Assembly: GCA_964386705.1 (NCBI GenBank) | Contig: CAYLTY010000017.1 | Location: 1 to 64,000, forward strand | Direction of reading: 5' to 3' | DNA: 64,000 nucleotides | Origin: AM-0621 sp964386705 | Lineage (GTDB): Bacteria; Planctomycetota; Planctomycetia; Planctomycetales; Planctomycetaceae | In this document: positions 1 through 9,238 of the stretch, one piece after another | Numbering within the stretch: the first letter of the stretch is position 1 | How the letters are laid out: every line of letters starts with the position of its first letter | Program-made: the position numbers and the translations under genes | The notes under the pieces: generated by a model | What the model saw: only the letters and a program-made list of their open reading frames with translations | Told to the model about the DNA's origin: nothing | Database searches by the model: none

Positions 1-3000
1 CGAGCCCGCCTTTGGTCGCCCCGTTCTTGATCGAATCTTTCGATGCGATCGCTCGGATGCCCTTCTTGCTGAGTGGGGCCACGACGATGGCAAAGAGACT
101 CCCCGCGAAATCATTGAACGGGTCACCAGTCGACGCGTTGGGGTCGATCGAAGCCGCCGCCGAGACTCCGTTGTAATACGTGGGGAAGAACAGGCCCTGA
201 ATTCCCTCGACCGGCGCCTTCAGCACATCTGTAGTCACATTGACGTTGCGTGCGACGTTCGCGGTACCGTCAATGCTGGCCAGCAGACGAAGATCCGCAA
301 CATGAACCGAGACTCCCAGAGCCAGCGCCGTGGAAAGATCCCCGAAGGCGGTCGCGTTCGTGTAATTGCGATCGACCGTGTCAGCTTGAACGAACAGATC
401 ACGCCCCACGTTGACGACCGACTTCGGCCCTAGCGTCGCAGTGACGTCAGAGTCGGTGACGGCGACAGACACACCAATCGCGCCGCCAATGGATTTGACG
501 GCCGCAATATTGCTGAGTTGCATGTCCGTCTTGGAACGGACCGTCAGATCGCCCGTCGCGGTGATGTTGGCATTGTCGATGTAGATCTTCGAAACCGTCT
601 CCATGACCGAGACCGCCACAGCGATGGCGATGCCAATCGGCTTGGTGGCGACCTTTGCCGCCGTGTCCGAAATCACGGTGACCGTTTCACCCACGATCAC
701 CGTCGGAGTTGTTGCGGTTCCGATGTCGATTTTGGCTGTCGAGCGTGCATGGTCGACCTGTGTGAAAAGAGCCAGGGCTTCCGTGATACCCTGGATAATC
801 GGCGATCCGATCTTCGAACCGAGGCTTTGGGCGATGTCTCCGCCCTCGGTCCGATTACCAAACACGAAGCGGCTGTCGGCCACCGCCTTGATGTTGACGT
901 TACCGCCATAGATGCTGGCCGCACCGATATTGATGCTCGTATCCAGCCGATCTACGTTGGCGTTAGCCGCCAAAGGTCCGCCGGTAATTCTCGCGCGGTC
1001 GTCAACAGCCGCGATGGTCACCGTGCCGCTGGTCTTGCCCACGGCTGTCGAGCGCGCGTCGATAACCGTGCCTTCGCCGATATTGACGCGCTTGGCCAGA
1101 ATGGAAATGTTCTTGGCATTGTCGGTGCTGGACGCAGTGCTGATCGTGCGGCCGTTAATGGTCAGCCGATCGGCCGAGATCCTGATGTTCTTCCCATTCC
1201 CGACAAGGTTCTCTCCGACGGAGACAACTCCGCCACGCAACTGGTACTCCACCTTGTCCGTCGCACCCACGCTGTTGACCCACCACAGATCTGTCTGTCC
1301 GATCGCGTTGCCGGACTTCAGGATTTCGTAGGTGCTGCTGCCACCGGCGGAATGGATCGTGATCTGGTGGGCGGTGTCAGTAGCCGAGGTCGGAGCGGTG
1401 AGCCCGTCTATGGTGACCTGGAACGTCGCGTCGCCGAGCGGTCCCTTAAGCGTATCGAGCCCGCCGCCTGTACTGATGATGGCCGATCCCTTGAAGGCCG
1501 ACGCATCAATCGTGTTGGCGCTCGTACCACCGGTGAGTTCCGCCTTCTGAATCGAAGAGAATGTGTCGGTCTCTGCGCCGATGATCAACGTCGAAACGCC
1601 GAGCGTCATGTTGGCATCACGCTGCTGGACCAACGTGTTCGTGCCACCGCCGCCGGAGATCGTATCGTTGCCTAGACCACCAGTGAGCGTGTCATCGCCG
1701 CCCGTACCAGTAATCAGGTCGTTTCCTGCACCACCATCGATGGCCGACTTCGCGATTCCGATGAGGAGGCCAGTGAGCGACGCAGTGCTGGCCGTCACTC
1801 CTGCTCCGATCAAGCCGAGGCTCATTCCTGCAATCGAGCCATTCGCAGCCGTGACAGTGATCGGCAGAGCACCGCCAGCAGTGTCAGAGAGAACGACGCG
1901 AGTCCGCGCTGCATCCAGTGCCGCGAAGAGTTTTGAGTTCGTCAGGTTGAACGCCGCCAGCGCTTCGTCGAGTGTGAAAATAGTGCTCAGATCAACGCCC
2001 ACTCGCGTCCCGTCGCTGAGAGTCACGAAGACGTCGCTCGCCCCGTCGCTGATCGGCAGACCGGTGAGCACTCCCCCCACTCCGGTGGTGACCAAGCCCA
2101 GGTCCGTCGAGGTATCCGTAACGGATTGAACCCTCAGATTGCCTCCGCCTGCCGTCGTGTCGGTCAGAACAATTGCAGTCCCACTCACATCGAGCGTCGC
2201 CGTCACAGTTGGAGCAGCGGCACGAATGGCGTCAAAGGCGTCCTTGAGCGTGACCGCCGATCCCAGATCAACGGCTTTCGTCGAGCCATCTCGCAGTACG
2301 AGTACGAAATCCGTCCCGGCTGAGGTCCGCACACCGGCGCCGCTGTTGACCGTAGACAGAGGAGTCGTGGCCTCGAGTCCCGTCATCACGACTTCGGTAC
2401 CATTTGTCGCACCGAATCCGTTCCCGCCGTTTAGCAGGTCCAGAACCGTGCCGTCCGTGAGGCCGGTAAATGCGCTGACATCAATCGTGTTAGCGGAATT
2501 GCCGCCGGTAATCTTGGCCCATTCAAATCCACCAATCGCATCCACCTCGGTCGTTCCGCCAAGTACCCCGCCAGTCTGAGTGAGCGTGACATTGGCGAGC
2601 GTGAAGTTGACGTCCCGCGACTCAATGAGGGTGTCAGTTCCCTCTCCACCTTCGATTGAGTCCACACCCGCTCCGCCCGTAATCCGGTCGTCGTCCGCGC
2701 CGCCGTCAATGGTGTCCGCCCCGTTGCTGCCGACAATTGTGTCATTGCCGTACAGGCCCTGGATCAACGTCGTGCCAGTAAAGAGCGACGCATCGATCAG
2801 GTCGTCGCCGAGCGTGCCGTACAGCGTGGCGGACTCGATACCCGTAAGCGGATTCAGCAACTGAAAACCTTGGGTGGTGACGCTCGTGGTGACGCCACCT
2901 CCGACAAGATCCACATTGGCTGCCGTGATATCGGCAACATTCAGGCCACCCTTCGCTCCCACAAACGTAATCGTGAACGGCCCTGTGACATCCGGGCGGG

Positions 3001-6000
3001 TAACGATCACGTCTTCCTGGTCAAGCCCCTCCAGTTCCCAGAGCGCGCTTCTCAAGTCGAACGAACTCACGTCGTACGAAATATCGTCCGTCGTCTCACC
3101 ATTAAAAGTCACTCGAAAACTGCCGCTCGTGACACCGCTGTCCAAGGTGATCCTGACGACTTCGTTAGTTCCTTCGGCGAGGTCCAATGTGGCCGCTCCA
3201 CCAAGGCCGTTACCCTGGCTGTTGAGCACCATGCGGGGCCCAGTCTCCATAACGCTGTCCGTGCCACCCTTACCATCCAGCACGTCCGTTCCCGAGCCAC
3301 CAGACAACACGTCGTTGCCAGAGCCGCCAGTGAGAGTGTCGTTGCCGGCATTTCCCATCAGTGTTACGGAGCCCAGGCTGAAGGCGCTGGCGTTGATGAC
3401 GTTCGCGCTGCTACCGCCCTTCAAGCGAGCCTGCTCCACACCACCCAGCGAGGCCGCATCGCCCGTCCCAAGCGACAGGGTCGAGTTGGTCAACGTCATG
3501 TTCGTGTCGCGCACGGCTACCACGGTGTCCGCGCCAGCACCGCCCGTCAATGAGTCACCGCCGCCACCGGTGATGAGGATGTCATCGCCCGAACTGCCAA
3601 TCAATGTGTCGGCGTCGCTGCGTCCATCCAGACGCAGACCACCACTGACAATGCTCGATCCATTCAGGACAGTGCCCGCGCCGGTTTTGAGGATCCCGAG
3701 GTCTGCCGCCGCAAACGATCCGTTCAAAGAGTCAATCTTGAGGTTGCCCGGTCCCCGGTCCGCATCGGTGATCAACAAGCCGGTGCCGTCGGCGTTCACC
3801 ATCACGGTCAGCGTTTCACCGTAGGTATTCAACGCGTCGATGACTTCATCGAGCGTGCTCAATCCGCTCAGGTCGATATCGATCGTTCCACCATCGGTGA
3901 ACGTCACTCGAATATCAGCCGACAGTTGGCCGATGTGATTCCCTTCCCGTGTCTGGCCAATGCCGTCGCCGCTGATCCCCAAGTCCTGTGCGGCAAACGA
4001 CCCGTTGAGAGCAGTGACCTTCAAATCACCGCCGCCATCTTTTGAGTCGCTCAGCAGCAGAGCCAATTCGTCGTTCGGATCGACTTCAATCGTGATTCGC
4101 CCTGGCGCGACAGCATTGGCAGCACTGGTGATGGCATCGAACGCCTGCTGCAGGGTCATGCCGGAATTCAAGTCCACATTCACCGTCAGACCATCGGTCA
4201 GCGTGATCTGGAAATCGTTGCCGCCGACCGTACGCACGCCGGCGCCTTGATTGAGCACGGAGAGCGGAGTCGTGCTTTCATTTCCCCGGAGCTGCAGACG
4301 CTCCAGGTTTGTCGTGCGAACTCCGGCTCCATTGTTCAACGCCGTGAGCGGAACTGTTGAGCCGCCATCCAGGAGCACACCAGTAGCGATCGTCCGCAGG
4401 CTGATGAGCGTCGCACCGGCCCCAGTCACGTTCAGTCCCAGATCCTTAGCCAGCGATGACACCGACGAGAACGTCAGGTTGCCGGCTCCGTTACCGGTGG
4501 TCTGCGTGACGACGATCGCATTCGAGTCCGCATTCAAAGCCGCCGTGAGCTTGTTCGAGGCAGCGGCAATGCGATTCAGCAGATCTTGAATTGTCACAGC
4601 CCCGGAGAGGTTCACGCTCACCGACGCGCCATCCGTGAGGCGTACGACGAGATCATTGGCCGCCAGGTTGACTCCCGCGCCGAAGTTCAGTCCCGCCAGG
4701 TCCGTCGTGGCCAGCAGTGGCTTGAAGGCACTGGCATTGAGAATATTGGAACTCAGACCGCCGCCCAGCGTTGCTGAATCGATCCCGCTGAGTAAGTCGG
4801 TTTCTGATGTGCTGCCGCTCACAATCAGGGTCGTATTGCTCAGCGAGAAACTGACATCACGAACTTCGGTCAGCGTGTCATAGCCTGCGCCACCGCTGAT
4901 GGTGTCCGATCCGCCGAGACCCGTGAGCTGATCGTTTCCCTGTCCGCCGGACAGCGAATTGGACAATTCGTTGCCGACTAGTGTGTCATTGAAGTTCGAC
5001 CCAATGACATGGCGGAATCCAGCGATGTCAGTGAACTCGTCCGCGTAGCGAGTTGAGAGATTGACGAAAACTCCGCCTGTCGAGGCTGAATAGTCCAGCG
5101 TGTTGATTCCAGCCCCGACAGCCAGCTTCTCAACATTGCCGAAAGCAATGCTGCCGCCGTCGGTTGTCAGGGAATAGGTGCCGTCCGCCAGCTTCCGAAC
5201 CGTCGTGTTCGTCGAGAGAGCGCTCGTGTCGATCTTGTCGGCACTGCCACCGTCAGACGCATCTTCCTCAATAATGGAGTCGGTTCCGAAGTTCGTACCG
5301 AAGATGTATGAGTCGTCACCGCCGCCGCCGGTCAACGTGTCGTTACCCGAACCGCCGCGAATCGTGTTGTCCAGTCCGTTACCGGTAATTCGATCCGCGC
5401 CGCTACCACCCAGAGCGTTCTCAAAGGCCTCACCGCTGGTCAACACGAGTGTCAAGTTGCCGTTAACGGTCTGCGAGGACGTGTTCGACAGATCGATCGT
5501 CACTCCGTTCGAGGTCACGCTAAAGTCCAGCGTGTCGTTGCCACCGGCCGTATCATCGATCGTGAGGCTGCCGAGCTTGTTGTTCGTGAAGAGTTGATAG
5601 GTGTCGTTCCCTGATCCGCCAAAGATGGAATCCACACCCGAGAATTGAATGTTGCCATTCAGAATTCCCGCGCCGGTTCCAATCACGGTCCAGACGTTGC
5701 TGAAGTCTGGTGCCAGCAATGCGGTCTTTCCGGTGCCAGCCTGAAACGAAATCGGACCGCCGAAGCCTGACAAGCTCTCATCCAGAGAGAGCTGTACGTC
5801 GTTGCCATTGCCCTGAACGATGACCTGCGTGGTCCCGGCCAGAGCCTGCGAGAGCAACACGGACTGAGGCGCGTCTTTGTTGACGATCTGCAACTGCCCG
5901 CTGGATACCTGCAGTTGCAACGGCGTTGCATCGGTCGCCTGGAACACGAAGTCCGATGTCAGCATGCGACGGTCTTCGAGCGACTCAACGCGGCTCACCA

Positions 6001-6112
6001 CAGCCGGTCGCAGCAGTCGTTGCCGATACCAGCGGCTCCAGTCCTTGCTCTTGCGACGTGTCAAGAAACCGAAGAGGTTGAAGAAGCCGCCTGACAACTG
6101 TCGCTTGGACAT
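1..6112 (-). CDS. Giant Ca-binding-repeat surface/secreted protein, partial
   Basis: An uninterrupted minus-strand frame runs from ATG at 6112 to the window edge: 2037 codons seen, C-terminus missing. The N-terminus is basic and carries LEDRRMLT at about residues 43-50, a form of the LEPR-xLL motif that planctomycetes have near the start of giant exported proteins. Glycine/aspartate nonapeptide-like blocks of the hemolysin (RTX) calcium-binding type (GGSGNDTLTGG and similar) lie at about residues 235-265, 385-413, 838-863, 920-948, 1123-1160 and 1457-1488. Between them are five modules of about 80 residues resembling the flagellin hook IN motif. The last 500 residues are repetitive beta-strand-like sequence (NINVG/VNIKA type). 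The likely role is a calcium-stabilised surface or matrix adhesin; this is inferred from the repeats. The gene lies 192 bases downstream of the kinase gene on the same strand. Confidence 0.85.
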   Translation of the reverse strand, partial: MSKRQLSGGFFNLFGFLTRRKSKDWSRWYRQRLLRPAVVSRVESLEDRRMLTSDFVFQATDATPLQLQVSSGQLQIVNKDAPQSVLLSQALAGTTQVIVQGNGNDVQLSLDESLSGFGGPISFQAGTGKTALLAPDFSNVWTVIGTGAGILNGNIQFSGVDSIFGGSGNDTYQLFTNNKLGSLTIDDTAGGNDTLDFSVTSNGVTIDLSNTSSQTVNGNLTLVLTSGEAFENALGGSGADRITGNGLDNTIRGGSGNDTLTGGGGDDSYIFGTNFGTDSIIEEDASDGGSADKIDTSALSTNTTVRKLADGTYSLTTDGGSIAFGNVEKLAVGAGINTLDYSASTGGVFVNLSTRYADEFTDIAGFRHVIGSNFNDTLVGNELSNSLSGGQGNDQLTGLGGSDTISGGAGYDTLTEVRDVSFSLSNTTLIVSGSTSETDLLSGIDSATLGGGLSSNILNASAFKPLLATTDLAGLNFGAGVNLAANDLVVRLTDGASVSVNLSGAVTIQDLLNRIAAASNKLTAALNADSNAIVVTQTTGNGAGNLTFSSVSSLAKDLGLNVTGAGATLISLRTIATGVLLDGGSTVPLTALNNGAGVRTTNLERLQLRGNESTTPLSVLNQGAGVRTVGGNDFQITLTDGLTVNVDLNSGMTLQQAFDAITSAANAVAPGRITIEVDPNDELALLLSDSKDGGGDLKVTALNGSFAAQDLGISGDGIGQTREGNHIGQLSADIRVTFTDGGTIDIDLSGLSTLDEVIDALNTYGETLTVMVNADGTGLLITDADRGPGNLKIDSLNGSFAAADLGILKTGAGTVLNGSSIVSGGLRLDGRSDADTLIGSSGDDILITGGGGDSLTGGAGADTVVAVRDTNMTLTNSTLSLGTGDAASLGGVEQARLKGGSSANVINASAFSLGSVTLMGNAGNDTLTGGSGNDVLSGGSGTDVLDGKGGTDSVMETGPRMVLNSQGNGLGGAATLDLAEGTNEVVRITLDSGVTSGSFRVTFNGETTDDISYDVSSFDLRSALWELEGLDQEDVIVTRPDVTGPFTITFVGAKGGLNVADITAANVDLVGGGVTTSVTTQGFQLLNPLTGIESATLYGTLGDDLIDASLFTGTTLIQGLYGNDTIVGSNGADTIDGGADDDRITGGAGVDSIEGGEGTDTLIESRDVNFTLANVTLTQTGGVLGGTTEVDAIGGFEWAKITGGNSANTIDVSAFTGLTDGTVLDLLNGGNGFGATNGTEVVMTGLEATTPLSTVNSGAGVRTSAGTDFVLVLRDGSTKAVDLGSAVTLKDAFDAIRAAAPTVTATLDVSGTAIVLTDTTAGGGNLRVQSVTDTSTDLGLVTTGVGGVLTGLPISDGASDVFVTLSDGTRVGVDLSTIFTLDEALAAFNLTNSKLFAALDAARTRVVLSDTAGGALPITVTAANGSIAGMSLGLIGAGVTASTASLTGLLIGIAKSAIDGGAGNDLITGTGGDDTLTGGLGNDTISGGGGTNTLVQQRDANMTLGVSTLIIGAETDTFSSIQKAELTGGTSANTIDASAFKGSAIISTGGGLDTLKGPLGDATFQVTIDGLTAPTSATDTAHQITIHSAGGSSTYEILKSGNAIGQTDLWWVNSVGATDKVEYQLRGGVVSVGENLVGNGKNIRISADRLTINGRTISTASSTDNAKNISILAKRVNIGEGTVIDARSTAVGKTSGTVTIAAVDDRARITGGPLAANANVDRLDTSINIGAASIYGGNVNIKAVADSRFVFGNRTEGGDIAQSLGSKIGSPIIQGITEALALFTQVDHARSTAKIDIGTATTPTVIVGETVTVISDTAAKVATKPIGIAIAVAVSVMETVSKIYIDNANITATGDLTVRSKTDMQLSNIAAVKSIGGAIGVSVAVTDSDVTATLGPKSVVNVGRDLFVQADTVDRNYTNATAFGDLSTALALGVSVHVADLRLLASIDGTANVARNVNVTTDVLKAPVEGIQGLFFPTYYNGVSAAASIDPNASTGDPFNDFAGSLFAIVVAPLSKKGIRAIASKDSIKNGATKGGL

Positions 6113-6304
6113 GGATAAGCCCCACCCGATGAACACGAAGCACGAAAGGCCCAAAGGCCGTTGCGAGTACGTGCGACAGGTGAGGCGGAAACGCGCAAAA
6201 GAATTTTCGAAATGCGCGGGAGCGACGGGAGAACGCCGCAAGTGGCAGCTTGGGCGGTGTTTCCTGACAGAAGCGCCGGTCGCGCATTTCGGAACAATTT
6301 TGAG

Positions 6305-8461
6305 CTACTTCAGCACTTCGGATGCCGGCTTTCCGTTGACCTTCTCCAGCGACTTCAGCGTGCGCAAGACACCATCGTCGCGCTCGGCGTCATAGTTCAA
6401 AGTGACATCAGCCAGGTTCGGCATGTTTCTGATGGGTTCGTAGTCCACCACTAGAGAGCCCTTAGTCCACAATCGTCCTAAGGGGGCTTGAGCAATCGGC
6501 TTGAGATTCCAGACTCGGTTGTGTTGAGTTTCCAGTTGAGTCAACTGCATACCTTCCAAGGGGGAGAGGTCCTCAACCTCGCTGTAATTCAAGCACAGTC
6601 CGGTCAGCGGCATACCGCGTAAGGGAGAGATATCGCTGACCTTGCTGCCACCGACATTGGCATAGGTGAGCTTCATGCCGCGTAAGGGCGAGAGGTCGTC
6701 ACCGGGCCAGTGCCACAGAGCGATCTGAGTCAGCGGCAATCCCGCCAGCGGCGACAAGTCTCGAATCGGGTGGCCAGTAATGACCAGCATCTTCAACTTC
6801 AAAGTGCTTAACGGACGCAGGTCTTCCACGAGTCCACCCGCATCCAGTCGTAAACCCACGAGGTCGCGCAACGCTCTGAAGGGCGAGAGGTCCTTCAACA
6901 TCAGCGACGGATTGACGTGGCACTGCGTGATTTTTCCATCTTCCTCCTGGAAGTGAATGACTGATTCCAACAATCCGGGATTCAACTCCGCAAGCTTCTT
7001 TCGAAACGCCACTTGCTTTTGCACCCCAGACATGGCGATCAGCTCACGATCCCACTCGGTTAGTTCTGGATTAGCAAGTTCCGGTGTACTCGGTTCACGT
7101 TGTGGAGTCGCAGCGACTGCAACCTGTTCGACAGCAGGAGTCGAAGCGATGGCTTCTGAAGAAACTTCAGGCGAGTCCTGTTTCGGCTCGACAGCCTTCA
7201 GATCAGGCAGTGAAGCAACTGCCGAGTCAGACTGCGCCACAGCCTGTGGCTTAGTGAAAGGAGACATGCCGGCCAGGACGCCGACAGTCGCGACCATGAA
7301 CAGCACAATCGCTGCAGCCACGCCACGCTTCGCGACAGACCAGGAAGACCAACCCGTCGGCCTTTCAATCAGGCAGGTGGTGAGCGCATCAGCCACTTCC
7401 TGAGCTGACCCATAGCGGCGTTCTTTGGACTTCTCATGCAGTTTGGCGATGACGTCGCAGAGACCTTGCGGAGCCTCGGGAATCATCTGGCGAATGGGTC
7501 GCGGGGTGTCCTCAGCGACTCGCTTCAGAATTGCCAGGGTGCTCGGTGCGCGGAACGGTGGGTGCCCAACCATCATGACATACAGCACGCTGCCCAGGCT
7601 GAAGAGGTCTGCCCGCAGATCGAGATCGTCGCCAGATACCTGCTCGGGCGACATGTACATCGGCGTTCCCGCGATCACACCGCTCTGAGTCAGACTCGCG
7701 TCGTCCGCGGCTTGTGCGAGACCGAAGTCGGTCAGCTTCGCCTGCTCTTCCACCCCTGCTTGCAGCAGGATGTTGGCGGGCTTGATGTCGCGGTGAACCA
7801 AACCCTGCTGATGAGCGGCCGCCAACCCCATCGCAATCTGGCGTCCAATACGGACCACGTCAGTCGCTTCGAACGGCCCCAGGCGATCAAGTCGCTGCTG
7901 CAGCGTTTCGCCAGCGATGAATTCGGTAACGAGGTGCGGCAGCGGCCGGTCTTCAACGGCGTACGTCTGCACAACGTGTTCATGCCTGACGGCTGCTGCG
8001 CTGCGGGCTTCTCTCAAGAAACGCTTTCGGGAAGGTGACGTAACCGCCAGATGCGGAGCCAACACCTTGATAGCGACGCGGCGTTCCAGCTTGGTGTCCA
8101 CGGCCTTCGCCACAATCCCGTAGCCGCCCTGCCCGAGGATCTGCAAGAGCTCGTAATGACCGAGCTTTCCGAGAGAGCTCGGATAATCAGATGTCTCTAG
8201 GTACGGCCGTAGCTGCTGCAAGGCCGTAGTTTCGACTGGCTCCTCGAAGGATTCCGTAATGTCTTCCTGAAACTGCAGAGACACCACAAGTTCCACAGGC
8301 CGCCGATCCAGCACCGAGCCGCTGCTTTCATGACATTCCAGCAGCTCATCAATTCGCTGACGGAGGCTGGCATCAGCTTGGCACACCCCATCCAGATACC
8401 GACTCCGTTCAGCCGGATCGGCATAGCTCAGGGCGTTGATGAAGATGTCCTGTTCCTGCAT
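6305..8461 (-). CDS. Membrane Ser/Thr protein kinase with C-terminal leucine-rich repeats
   Basis: This is a Hanks-type kinase of 718 residues. From ATG 8461 the protein begins MQEQDIFINAL and then has the planctomycete kinase leader (DPAERSRYLDGVC). A longer frame opens at a TTG at 8512, but the ATG fits the family start. Visible motifs are the glycine loop GQGGYGIV (about residue 109), VAIKVL lysine, HRDIKPANILL (about 222), DFGLAQA (about 243) and GTPMYMSPEQ activation segment. A transmembrane helix follows at about 380-400 (GVAAAIVLFMVATVG), so the kinase is cytoplasmic and the rest outside it. About residues 527-714 form irregular leucine-rich repeats of the type DLSPLxGMPLTxL. The sigma-factor gene is just upstream on the same strand, a pairing seen in planctomycete STK-type ECF systems. 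The kinase may signal to that sigma factor; this is inferred. Confidence 0.93.
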   Translation of the reverse strand: MQEQDIFINALSYADPAERSRYLDGVCQADASLRQRIDELLECHESSGSVLDRRPVELVVSLQFQEDITESFEEPVETTALQQLRPYLETSDYPSSLGKLGHYELLQILGQGGYGIVAKAVDTKLERRVAIKVLAPHLAVTSPSRKRFLREARSAAAVRHEHVVQTYAVEDRPLPHLVTEFIAGETLQQRLDRLGPFEATDVVRIGRQIAMGLAAAHQQGLVHRDIKPANILLQAGVEEQAKLTDFGLAQAADDASLTQSGVIAGTPMYMSPEQVSGDDLDLRADLFSLGSVLYVMMVGHPPFRAPSTLAILKRVAEDTPRPIRQMIPEAPQGLCDVIAKLHEKSKERRYGSAQEVADALTTCLIERPTGWSSWSVAKRGVAAAIVLFMVATVGVLAGMSPFTKPQAVAQSDSAVASLPDLKAVEPKQDSPEVSSEAIASTPAVEQVAVAATPQREPSTPELANPELTEWDRELIAMSGVQKQVAFRKKLAELNPGLLESVIHFQEEDGKITQCHVNPSLMLKDLSPFRALRDLVGLRLDAGGLVEDLRPLSTLKLKMLVITGHPIRDLSPLAGLPLTQIALWHWPGDDLSPLRGMKLTYANVGGSKVSDISPLRGMPLTGLCLNYSEVEDLSPLEGMQLTQLETQHNRVWNLKPIAQAPLGRLWTKGSLVVDYEPIRNMPNLADVTLNYDAERDDGVLRTLKSLEKVNGKPASEVLK

Positions 8462-8553
8462 TTTCAAACAAATCAGATGCGGGCGTCGATGGTGTGTGGA
8501 GAAGTGCGACAACTGGTTGAGAAACGCGCAACAGTTTCTGAGAAATTCCCAAA

Positions 8554-9141
8554 CTAGTCAGATTCCCCGGCGCCGCGTTTGATCTCCGCCAGCAGCCAGG
8601 CACGTGCGTACGCCCAGTAAGCATCACCCGTTCGCGGGGAAATTCCCAGCGATTCTGAGGCTTCCTTGATCGTCAGACCTCCGAAATAGCGGAGCGTGAC
8701 GAGTTGCCCCACCTGAGGATTCGTCGCCTTAAGTGCATCCAACGCGTCGTTAAGCGCCAGGACTTCGTCAGCAAACTTTGGCGCCGCCAGAGCGTCCGGG
8801 TCAAGAAGTTCGCGAACGACGCCTCCACCGCGTTTCTTCCGCTGCTTGCTGCGCGCGGACTCAACCAGAATGCGACGCATGGCCTCGGCCGCCGCCGCGA
8901 AGAAGTGGCCCCGGTTCTTCCAGTCTGTCGTTTCCGGCTCCGAGTCCCGCCTGATCCCAAACAGACGCAGATAAACCTCGTTGATCAACGCCGTCGGCTG
9001 CAGAGTGTGATCAGACTTCTCCAACGCCATGCGTGACGAGGCCATGCGATGCAAATCCGCATACACTCGATCGAACAGGGCCGCTGCTGCCCGCTCGTCG
9101 CCTTCGGCGGCTGCATTCACGAGTTCTGTGATTTCCGACAT
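8554..9141 (-). CDS. ECF-type RNA polymerase sigma factor (PF07638-like)
   Basis: The 195-residue protein begins MSEITELVNAAAEGDERAA at ATG 9141; an upstream in-frame TTG at 9165 is less likely. Region 2 is LFDRVYADLHRMASSRM followed by TLQPTALINEVYLRLF and the FFAAAAEAMRRILVESAR segment typical of the planctomycete/acidobacterial ECF family PF07638. Region 4 is a helix-turn-helix at about residues 145-190 (VTLRYFGGLTIKEASESLGIS). There is no anti-sigma gene beside it; the neighbour 92 bases downstream is a transmembrane Ser/Thr kinase, consistent with regulation by phosphorylation instead of anti-sigma release. That mechanism is inferred from gene order. Targets cannot be read from the window, although the giant surface protein two genes downstream is a candidate. 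Confidence 0.92.
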   Translation of the reverse strand: MSEITELVNAAAEGDERAAAALFDRVYADLHRMASSRMALEKSDHTLQPTALINEVYLRLFGIRRDSEPETTDWKNRGHFFAAAAEAMRRILVESARSKQRKKRGGGVVRELLDPDALAAPKFADEVLALNDALDALKATNPQVGQLVTLRYFGGLTIKEASESLGISPRTGDAYWAYARAWLLAEIKRGAGESD

Positions 9142-9238
9142 CGCCTGTTCGCTTTGTGCCCGCAAACCGTAGCTTCGCGTCAGCCTATGTCAGGCTGAGG
9201 GCCAGCGTCGAGGGTTACTTAGCTATGACCCATCAGGC

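Noticed and set aside
518..3824. Several plus-strand frames of 100-385 residues opposite the giant surface protein
   Set aside because: The minus-strand frame is open without a stop for 2037 codons and encodes ordered repeats with known motifs. The plus-strand frames arise from its repeats and GC bias.
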